48,515 nt of DNA, from IMG/VR virus record IMGVR_UViG_3300029265_000290, positions 1-48,515 of that record. One strand, 5' to 3'. The notes under the pieces were generated by a model, which saw nothing but the letters and a program-made list of their open reading frames with translations, ran no database searches and had not been told where the DNA came from. Source of the stretch: a virus. Both the position numbers and the translations under genes were made by a program. Below are positions 30,031 through 41,000 of this stretch, piece after piece; position 1 is the stretch's first letter, and the number at the start of each line of letters is the position of its first letter.

Positions 30031-32040
30031 ATGGCAACAGCATATAAGTACGTTGAATCGCAAGTAGATGACCAAGTAAATTGGGCAGAAGTAACGAGCA
30101 ATGTAACAAATACATTAAAAGAAGAAGTTCGTGTACGAACAGAAAAGAAGGCTGCTATAGATGCTGCTTCTCGTGAGTATTCTAAAGTACTTAACAATGT
30201 TCCTATTGGTGAGAATACAGAATTAAATAAGTTTGCGTTAAATGCTGCTGCTGATTTGCAGCAACAAATGCTAATGCAAAATACTTTATTAAAGTCAGGT
30301 CAATTAGACCCAAGACAATATACCATTATGAGACAGAACTTAACGGATGGTACTGACCAAGCGTTTAGTTTATTTCAAAATTATAATGCAGAGTATGAAA
30401 GAAAAATGGCTATGATGGACCCTAACCTTCCTGCTGCAGAGCGAGCATCTAAAATGCAGACTTGGCAAATGGAACAACTAGAAGGATTTGGTAATTTCAA
30501 AAATAGTAAATTAGTTATTAATCCTAATTCAGGTTTAATGACTATGGCTAAGATGATTCCTGACCCTAATTTTAAAGGGGACGCTAAAAACGCTCCAATG
30601 ATTCCTGATATGAATAACTTACAAAGTGTTCAGACTTTAGAGAACAGACTTAAATCTACCACTACTCAGTACGATGTAATAGGTGCAGCAGATACTTATT
30701 TAGATTCTTTAGGTGCAGATAAAAGAGCAGTTATAACAGGACTAGGTCAGAAGTATACATCAGCAGTAATCAAAACAATTTCAGATGCTACCGCAAAACA
30801 AAAGGGTTCTTGGAAGAATATGAACCTAGCTGACTTAACTGTAGAAGCTAAAAGATTAGGTGTTAAAGTTGAAGATTTAAAAGAGATTACTTTATTTAGT
30901 GAGGCTCAAGACAATTGGGTTAAAGGTCAACTTGATATAGGTGGTACTGCAGCAGCTTCAGTACTCTTAGATTTTAAAAGCGTTAATCAAGAAACAGGAA
31001 AGCCATATACTCAGCTTGCATACTCAGTAGAGAATCAAGCTAAGGCAAATGCAGATTCTAATATCATTATAATGGAGCAGGTTGATGGAAGAATGGTTCC
31101 TAAATTAAGTGCTAAACAACAAGCACAAGCTGAGAGAATTATGAAGACTCAGATAAATATTGGTGTCGATTATGAAGAGACCTTAACTACTCAGAAGACA
31201 GGCTTTGAGAAAAGTTCTGTACAGGAGAAAGAGTCAGGAAAGAAAAAAGATAACCAAGCAGTTGTAAGTAACATTGCTAAGTTATGGTATGGAGATGATG
31301 CAGAGGTTAAGACTGCAGAAGACTATCTTAAAGGAACTAACCCTGACATAGCAGCTATCACAAGAACAGGTGATGGTATTGTTATTGAATATACCGCTAA
31401 ATCAGGACTACCTAAGCAAGAGATTCCGTTTGCAACTACGGCAGGTACAATTACACAGGAACAATTTGTTGAGGGTAATGCAAACTATTTCTTTAATAAA
31501 GAAAATAAAATTAAAAACATTCCTGACTTAATGTCTAACTCAAGTCTTGATAAAAACAAGAAATTTAATAAGACATCTAAAGCGTTTACGTTTAATGAGG
31601 TTATAAATAAAGAATCAGTAGGAGATGCTTACGATAGAATAACTTTAGCTGAAGCAACTAAGGCAGGATTTTTACCTAAATTATTTGTAGCTGATGATGA
31701 AGACCAAACACTTACTAATGTAGCAGGATTTATAACAGGTTTACCGGGTATGGAAAACTACAAAGTAATAGATGCAGGAGGTACAGATGATGAACTTCAC
31801 GTTTTAGATGAGGACGACAACATAGTAGAGAAATTTGAGTTAGATGCTGCTGATAACTATAATCAAGCTAAAGATGCTCCAATATATATTAAGCGTTTAC
31901 TACAGAGGTCTAGGAACTTACAGGCAGCAGCAGATAAAAAAGGTGACTTCTTGTATGACAAGACTCAAGGTAAAAGAAATAGCACATCACAGAAATTTAA
32001 TCCATCTTTTGTTAAGGGTGGAAAAGCAGCACAATTTTAA
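30031..32040 (+). CDS. Internal virion protein (T7 gp15-like position)
   Basis: A 669-residue, mostly helical soluble protein without membrane segments. N-terminus has TSNVTNTLKEEVRVRTEKKA and AAIDAASREY-type helices; the middle holds MAMMDPNLPAAERASKMQTW and Gln-rich stretches. The last 60 residues are basic. In order and character it fits the second ejected protein (gp15-like), which builds the periplasmic tube with the third. No enzyme motif is visible. It lies 17 bases before the giant gene. Confidence 0.55.
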   Translation: MATAYKYVESQVDDQVNWAEVTSNVTNTLKEEVRVRTEKKAAIDAASREYSKVLNNVPIGENTELNKFALNAAADLQQQMLMQNTLLKSGQLDPRQYTIMRQNLTDGTDQAFSLFQNYNAEYERKMAMMDPNLPAAERASKMQTWQMEQLEGFGNFKNSKLVINPNSGLMTMAKMIPDPNFKGDAKNAPMIPDMNNLQSVQTLENRLKSTTTQYDVIGAADTYLDSLGADKRAVITGLGQKYTSAVIKTISDATAKQKGSWKNMNLADLTVEAKRLGVKVEDLKEITLFSEAQDNWVKGQLDIGGTAAASVLLDFKSVNQETGKPYTQLAYSVENQAKANADSNIIIMEQVDGRMVPKLSAKQQAQAERIMKTQINIGVDYEETLTTQKTGFEKSSVQEKESGKKKDNQAVVSNIAKLWYGDDAEVKTAEDYLKGTNPDIAAITRTGDGIVIEYTAKSGLPKQEIPFATTAGTITQEQFVEGNANYFFNKENKIKNIPDLMSNSSLDKNKKFNKTSKAFTFNEVINKESVGDAYDRITLAEATKAGFLPKLFVADDEDQTLTNVAGFITGLPGMENYKVIDAGGTDDELHVLDEDDNIVEKFELDAADNYNQAKDAPIYIKRLLQRSRNLQAAADKKGDFLYDKTQGKRNSTSQKFNPSFVKGGKAAQF

Positions 32041-32056
32041 TTAGACATAAAGCAAA

Positions 32057-35000
32057 ATGAACGAAGAGGCAATTCAAGTAGCATACGATTTATTTGTACA
32101 AGACGGATACACAAAGACAATTGAAGATTTCAAAATGTTGATGGCAAACAATCCGGAAGGACAACAAGTTGCGTTTGATTTATTCAAATCTGATGGGTAT
32201 ACAAAAGAGATGGCAGACTTTCAAATCTTAATGGGAGCAGCAGAACCTGAAGAGGAAGTTGTTGTGGAGGAACCATTAAAAAAAAAAGATATTTTGGAAT
32301 CTCCATTGGCAGGTGGTGGTTCGGAGCAGTCCGTTATTAACACACCTACTCGTGATGAACTTCAAGATATGCTTGATGCTCCAAGGAATACTGCAGGGCA
32401 AAATAAGAATGAAGATAGATATGTAGACCCTATTAAAAAATTAGGGATGTATCCTGACGGTGGAGTAGAAGCAGTTGACAATGCTTTTGCACAACAACTT
32501 AAAGATATTAAAGTAACTGCACAAAGCGACAAGGAGCAACTACCTTTTGAAGAAGAAAGAAAAGCAAAAGAAGCGGAGACTCAGATAGCAGTTCAACTAA
32601 AATACGAGAAGGAAAGGCAAGCAATATTAAAATCACCTGAGTTTGAAGTTGCTCTTACACAAACTAATGCTGATGCAATCAATCAAGGGGAAGACGATGC
32701 AGTAGGATACTTCACAAAGCTATATGCACCTTATGGATTTTCATTTAGAACAACAGGAATAGGTGATGCAATGGTGGTTTATCCACCTAACAGTAACGAC
32801 CCTTTAGAAGTAGATTTAGATACATTTTTTTCTGACGATAAGGAAGCTTCAGCTTTAAGAGAATATGTTAAAGCTAATGCAGTAACACCTGATGAATCAG
32901 CTACAACTGCAAAAGAACAAGACGATATAACTCGTGCTCAAAGAGTAAGAGGTATGCGTAACACAGGTCGTATAAATAGTGATGGTACTGAGTCAACTGT
33001 ATTGATGGCTTCAGGAATAGTAGACGGTAAGTTTGTAGCTTATCCAACATTATTTCCTGATACTGAAGGAGACAATGGTCAATATGGAAGCGACCCTATG
33101 TGGTGGAAAGAAGAGAAAGGAATTGATGCTTTTAATGAAGCTAAAAAAAGAGGTGAGGTATTTGAGTTTGACACAGAAGATGAGGCTCAAGATTTTGCTG
33201 AAGGTTCTTGGAAGGATATAAACACAGTAGATTCAGAAGCTAATGATTTCTTTACTAAAAGAGGTTATGACTATAGTAGTTACAAGAAGAATTACGACAG
33301 GTATGAAGAGATAAGAGATGAACTTTATTTCTTAGAGGAAGCAAATTTTTATGAAAAAGATTTAACTGATGATGAGAGAAAAGAATTCTCTAACTTATAT
33401 GTTAATGGTAAAAGAAGAAACGGAGCAGTTGCAGAGAGAATAGCTGAGTTAAAATTAGAACAAGATAAATTATACTCTGTAGTTAACGACACAGAATTAA
33501 TGACAGTTCAGGAAGACTTTGATTTACATATAGATAAGAGACTTAATGAAAGAACAGGTGAAGCAGTCAATCAAAATAGAGTAGCTTTAGAATATGCTGA
33601 GGCACTTACGCTAGATAGTCAACAAAGATTTCAAGTTAATCCTGATAAGTTATATACAATAATTCCACAGAATGAGCAGGAACGTATAGTATTAGACCAA
33701 TTAAACACAGACTATGTTGAAGCTAAAGCTATACAACAACGTGCTGCTGATAAATATATGGTAGCTAGTACATTTCTTGATGCTAAGATTGATGAAAATG
33801 TTAGAGAAGAGTTTGTATCTAATTGGGCAGCGGTAACAAATGCTTCTATTAAAGGAACATCTCAAGGTAATGTTGGTAATGAGATTTTAAGAATGTCATT
33901 AGGTTTACAAGACCTTGATAACGATGCAAGTTCATTGGAAGCTGCAGACCGACTTATCCAATATATGCAAGACGGTGATACAGGAAAGACAGGTCGTGCA
34001 GAATACAGATGGCATTCAGCAAGAGGGTTCAAAGAAACTTGGGATGCTTTTAAAAATGACCCGGCAGAATTAGCAGTAGGTTTTGCAGCTAACTCAATAA
34101 GTCAAATGCTTCCATATGGTTGGAAAATTATAGGTACTTCAACTGCTGCAGGAGCAACTGCCGGTGGATTAATTGGTGCTTCAGGATTTGTTACAGGTCC
34201 CGGTGGTGTTTTAACAACAGGTGGTGGTCTAGTAGCAGGAGCAGGTTATGGTTTTAAATCAGGTATGGTGGCAACATCATTTGCTTTAGAGTATACCAAT
34301 GCAGTTATGGATGCAGTAAGGAATCAAGGATTTAATCCTATGGACCCGAACTCTTTAAAGGATGCTTTACAAAGTGAGAGTGTTTGGTCAGAAGGATTGG
34401 AGATAGGACTAAAGCGTGGTATCCCAATCGCTATTGCAGATATGCTTTCAGCAGGTCTTGCAGGTAGAGTATTTAAAGCAGGAGCACTTGCTTCAAGAGG
34501 AACACGAATTGGATTAGGTTTAACAGAACGTATAGTGTTTGACCCGATTATGGAAGGTCTAGGAGAAACTGCGGCTCAAGTTGTTGTTGGTGGTGAACTT
34601 GACTTTAAAGAAATTGCAGCAGAATCAATAGGTGGTCTTGGTAATCAAGGTCCTAATGCAGCGGTAAACATCTTTCTTGATGGTAGAGCGAGGAGTAATA
34701 TTGCTATTGCCAATAAGTTTACTGACTTAAAATTCTTAGCTAATGAGAAATATAGCGATACAAGAATATCAACTTGGGCAAATGGTATGGCTAAGGTAGG
34801 TCAGATAAGTGTAGAACAGAACCAAAGAATACAGGAGAACCTTGGGTTAAGAAGAGAGGCTCGTAATCTAATGAGCGTTGGACTTGATGGAGGAGTTAAT
34901 ACTTCAAACAATGTACAGGTAGACCCTACTGTAGAAGGAAGGTTAATGGAATTGATGGCGGCTAGAAAAGAACTATCGTCAACACCTAACAGAAAATCAG

Positions 35001-38000
35001 CATTCGCTGATAAGATATCACAAATTAATAAAGAGATTGCAGGTATCGTTGAAACCAAAGAACTTGTAGATAAAAATCAACAAACAATTCTTGTTGGTAC
35101 AGGAGTGTTAGACAGAACAGAGCAGGAAGGTTCAACCGATATTCGTAAAGGAATAAAACGTTACGCTATTAATGGAAAGGAATTTACTAAGAAAGAATTT
35201 CTTCAGAAGTTTAGTAAGCTTACAGATAAACAATTAAATAAAATTTCTATTACAGTAAATAACGATTCAGAAGTTGGTTCAGTAGTAGATGAGAAATATG
35301 AAGGGATTAAAAACCCAACTAAAAAAACTAAAGCAAACTCAGCTAGATTAAAAAATCTAATTGATAATGCAGAAAATATTGATGATGCTAACGCTTCATT
35401 AATTGAAGACAAGCCGTTAGATATTGACGGTGATATTAAAACAGAAGGAAAACGAAAAGCAAAAGAGGATGAATCTGAAGTACAGGTTGTCTCTGAAGTA
35501 GAGGTTGCTCCTGAAGTAGAGGTTGCTCCTGAAGTGGAGATTGAATCTGAAGTAGAGGTAGATTCTGAAACTGATTCTCAAGAAGTTCAAGACCTTAGAG
35601 ATTTAATAAACGGTACAGAGTCTGCACCTGTTGCTGAAGTAGAAGTTGCTCCTGAAGTAGCAGTTGAATCTGAAGTAGAAGTTGAATCTGAAGTAGAAGA
35701 TACATCAGTACCAACACCTACACCTACACCTACACCTACTCCTACTCCTAAATCAAGTAGGAAAAAAGTGAGAGCAGTATTCGCACCTTTTGAAAAGGGA
35801 AAGTTTAATGCAGATGAGGAAGCTGAAGGAGGTTTATTTATGACAACAGAAGGTGGTGAAATAGTAGTAAACCCGGATTATTCTAAAGGTTCGTTGACAA
35901 GAGTGATGAATAGTCCTGATTTGTTTGGTGTTAAAGACCCTGCAACAGGTGGTGTATGGGAGAATATGAATGAATTTACTAATGATAAAACAGGAATTAA
36001 AGTTCTTAAACCTGCTAAATATAAAACTGTTCAGAATGCAAATGGTACTAGCGATTTTGTTGTAGTAGAAAAAGGACAAATAGAATTTACTAATGACGGA
36101 GTAGTCTCAATGGATGAGACTGCACAGTTACAACTTGATGGCAGAGCAGATGAATCCACAGTAAAGAATTCAGAAAAAAGAAAGAAGGCTCTTGTAAAGA
36201 GAGCCACTAAGGTGATGGAAGAGATTCAGCCTGAACTTAGTGAGAACAACGTAGAGGTTGAAGATACCAATGCCAAAACAACTACAGTTGTAGTTACAGA
36301 AAACTCAGCACTTGCTGCTAAGGTAACTAAGATGGGTCTAAAAGAATTGATAGGTAAAAGAATTAATCTTGTTATGGCTGACCAATTAAAGGTAGACGAA
36401 AACAGAATGGGTGGTCCATTCTTTCCTTTGATGGATAAGTTATTTGGTAAGGTAGCTTGGGCATCTATCGGAAGAACTGATGCAAAGAAAATAGTTCTTG
36501 GTTCTATTGGTGCTGACTATAGTGTGGTGTATAATATGTCACCATCAGCAGTAGATTCTAATCTTGCTACGCTTGATACTCTTATTGATAAAATTAAAGC
36601 ATCGCCTAACTCAGAATTAATCTTTCAAGAAATGATGAAGGATATTCAGAGCAAGACATTTAAAGCAGGTAAGACAGAGTTGGTACATAAGATTGCTAGA
36701 GAGGCTAATACTCTTGAAGATTTTGTAGTAGAATTTGCAAAGTTAGATGTAGATAGTAAGGCTCAAATTTTTACTACCGTACTTCCATCATCTAGTGTTG
36801 AGGCTTCAACAACTGTGGGTAAATTATTTGCAGCAGAAGGAATAAGTCAGGAGTCGATTAGAGCAGAGAACACAGAACAGTTTGTATCAGAACTACCAAT
36901 GGGTGCTATAACAATGGTGTTAAAAGTAACCGACAAACAAGGTAACCCTGTTACTAAAGCTACAGTTGATGAGGCTCTTATTAGTCCTGAAGAACAAGAA
37001 TCAGAAGGACTACCTAAGCACAGAAATTATCCTTGGTATGTTAGAGGTAAGGCAGTTGGTATAATGGAGGAGACAGTTCCTTTTTGGAACTTGAGTAAGA
37101 AGTTTATGAGTACTATCAACGCTAAGATTGATGGTGTTATAAGAATGAAAGTTGGTGAGTTAACAGACAAGGTAACAGGTAAGGTTAAAAGAAAAGCCGG
37201 AACAAAAAGAACTTCGGCTGCTCAAGCTAGAGGTGCTGAAATGAAAAGAGCAATGGGTTCTTCTTCAGTTAACTTTGAAGTTCAGGAAGCTACCAACACA
37301 ACATACCAACAGTTTATAAAAAAATTAAGTAGAGCGTTTCCTAATACAGAAGTTGTTGCTACACAAGAAGAGTTTGATAGTTTAGTACAAGAGTTAAATG
37401 CTCAACAGTTAACTACAAAATCTCAGAAAGTTTATGGAGCCGTGTATCAAGGTAAGCTTTATTTAAACCCTGCTGCACAAAACTACAACACACCTATACA
37501 CGAGTTTGGTCACCTATGGTCTAACACGGCTAAGGCTATGAACCCTGAGTTATACAACAAAGGTATTGACCTTGTTAAGGATACTGCCTATGTTGATGAT
37601 GTAAAAAACAGTAAGGCATACAAAAAAATTGTTAAGCAGATGATTGCTGATGGAGCAACTGAAGCAGAGATTGAGCAATACGTTCTTGAGGAAGCACTTG
37701 CTACTGCAATTGGAGACCAAGGAGCCGCATTTGCTGAGGCAGCACAAAAGAAAAACTTTAAAGCTTGGCTTAGTGAGTTGTTTGATTTAGTTAAGAAGTT
37801 AACAGGGATATCAAATGTTACAAGTCTGCAGTTAGAGAATATGACTCTTGAAGATTTTACTCAAGCAGTTGTTGTAGACCTGCTATCAGAAAATGAATTG
37901 TTTGTTGGAGCAGAAGTGGCGGCACAGTCTCAGCAGTTGCAACTAATGACAGAGCCTAATACATCCAAGCAAAGCATTATAAATATAGGTAGAGAAAACG

Positions 38001-41000
38001 CAATGAGCGATGCTTCTATTCTTGTGGTATTAAAAGAGAATGGATTTAAAGATGTTAAAGCAAACAAGCAAGCACTTGAAGTTCAATTAAACTTACTTGA
38101 TACAATGCCAAGAGAGTTTGGTAATGTAGAAGGAGGAGCACTTGTAGGTACTGAATTGTTTAACGAAACGAAACAACAGTTAAACAAATATGGAACTCAA
38201 GGAAGAGGAAATAATAGGACTAAATCGTTTGCAGAAATAAGAGCAGAAGGTCAGAGATTAATAAAAGCTAATCCTATATTTGAAGCACAACCTGAACAAA
38301 CAAAGCTTGAGTTATTAAGTGCGTTTGATAGAGCACTTGGAATAAGAACTAACCCAACTGTTACTAGAGATATTGCTAGTGTAAGAAGTAAGCTTAAAGA
38401 ACAATACCTAGGAGAAAGAACTCTTGCTGCTGCACAACGTAAGTTGAGAATGCTTATAAGAAAAACAATGCCTAAGTCTAAGAACTATTCTAAAGGTCGT
38501 ATGGACAGGTTGATTAAAGCCGTTAACGAAACAACTGCTAAGAACTTTGATGGTCAAGTAACTAAAGTATTAAAGGAACTTGAAGGTCAGAGAAGTCAAA
38601 TGAAAAACGAAGTGCTTAGAAAAATGATAGCACTTGTAAAGAAGAAATCTAAAGCTGCAATTACTGCGTCTAAAAAAAGAAGGTCAGGTGGTTTAGATGC
38701 AATAGGTCAGGCATATTTTGCAGAAGTAAATAAGGTTTTAAAATTAGTTATCAATAATGATGTAGAAGGACTTAGGGCAGCAGCATTAGAGATAGACCAA
38801 GATGAACTTACAAGAGCGTTAGATAAGCTTGAGACAGGAGTGGATTTAACTAGAGATGAGAGAGGATTAATTGACCGTCAGTTAGCTATTGATACGTTTG
38901 GTGAGACAATGGGTATGGAGTTAGAGGAAGTGAATGCTTTGTATGATGAGGTTTTATTAACAAGAGCAGAGTCTATTGCACGATTAAACAATAGGAAAGA
39001 TGCAAGACGAATTGCAATCAATGAAATCAAAGAAGACTTTGATGCTGAGATTGAAATGAATTACAACGAACTGTATGATGAGAATGGAAACAGAAAAAGT
39101 TCTCAGCAATTAAAAAGAGAGAGCGAATCTATATATGAATCCTTTAAAAACAAAGGAATATTTGAAGGGATTAAAACTCTTCTAACTAAGTTTGTAAAAA
39201 ATCAGAAGTACACCACCAATGGTATAGGGGACTTTATGAGGAAGAACCTTTTACATCTTGGTACTATTTCTAACGTTTTAGATAGAGGTCAGAACGGTAT
39301 GTTTACTAAAACATTCTTCAACAGGCTTAATGAAATGGATGAGAATGGATTACAGGGTATGTTCAGAACCGAGGAGGTCTTTGATGAGATGGCTAATTCA
39401 TTAAAAGATTCTAAGAAAACTTGGAGAGATTGGAAAAATAACTTAGGTACACAGAAATTAAGTATTGATAAAATTACAAGTAACGTTAAGCAAAAGGACA
39501 ACACGGTTAAGAAGATGACTTACACAGGAGTATTTAATCCTGACCAAGCTTTAAGAATATATGCTCTATCTCTGAACCCTATTCAAAGACAGAAACTACT
39601 TGAGCAAGGTATAACACCGGCAGCTTTAGAAAGAATAAAAACTTTCATTGGAGTTGATGGTGTGCGAATGGCTGATATGACTGTAGACTTTTTTAGTAAT
39701 GACTATTACAATCAGGTAAACGATATTTATACTCAGGCAAACGATGTTAACTTAGGTTTTGTAGAGAATTATTTTCCTACTAGAACTGTAGGGTCAGAGC
39801 AAACTGCTGCTGATATGGTAGGTGGAGACTTTAGTAAAGTATTTACTGCTGAAAACTCTCCTGCATTACAAGAAAGAACAGATACCACGCAAGATTTAGA
39901 TATCAATTTAGGTTTTACAGAGGTAGTTGAGCAACACATTAAAGAGATGGAGCGATACAAAGCTTATGCTCTTGGTGTTAAACAAATGAATGAAGTTCTG
40001 AAATCACCTGCAATACAATTAGTATTAGAAAAGACAGGACTAACAACGTTGTTTAATCAAATGTTAAACTATGCAATTAACCCTGACGCAGGACCTGAAG
40101 TTTTATCTTCCGGAGTTATTAGTTGGGTGCAAAATAAGTTTTCAGGATTTGCATTAGCCTTTAAAGCAATACAAGTATTGAAGCAGGCAACATCTTTTAT
40201 TCAAGCGTTTGAAGACTACTCTTATAAAGGTGAGGATTCTAATATTCTTAGTAGAGTAATGATTGATGCACCAATGTTTATGGTAGATTATGCTAAGGTT
40301 ATTCTTACTCTTCCAAAACAAATTAGAGAGTCACAGGAAATATCAGCAACGTTTAAAAATAGACTGAGACAAGGTGTTGAAGGAGATGTATATGGATTAG
40401 AGTCAGGTGGTCGTACTTATAAAAAGTTAAGCAAATCGCCAAACAAGTATGGTAGAGCAAGCAGGAACTTTAAGACTGCAGCAGGTGCAGCAACAGTAGC
40501 AGGAGATATCTTAGGTGTTCTTGGATACAAAGCAGTATACAACAGAAACATTAGGAATGGAATGCCAAAGGCTGAAGCACTTGCATTGTTTAATAACTTT
40601 AATTCTACTCAGCAAACAAGAAGGTCTACTGAGAAGGTTGGTATTCAACGTGACACGAGTTGGATGGCAAGGTTCTTTACTATGTTTGGAAGTACGTTAT
40701 ACTTACAGATGAATAAGGTAGGTATGAGTATGAATAGTATGGTTAGAGATGCAGGTAGAGGTAAGCCACCTAAAGCAAAAGACGTTAGAGCATTTGCTTT
40801 AAACTTTGCAGTAGCCAATGTATTATTTACTGCCGCTGCTTACTCAGGAGCGTTACTAAAAGGAGATGATAAGGATAAAGAAGAGGCTTGGAAAGCAATA
40901 CGAAATGCTGCAACAGGACTTAATCTAATATATCAAATTCCTTTGATAGGAACAGGAATAGAAGTTGCACTAAACAAAGCTACAGGAAATAGAAAGCCTG

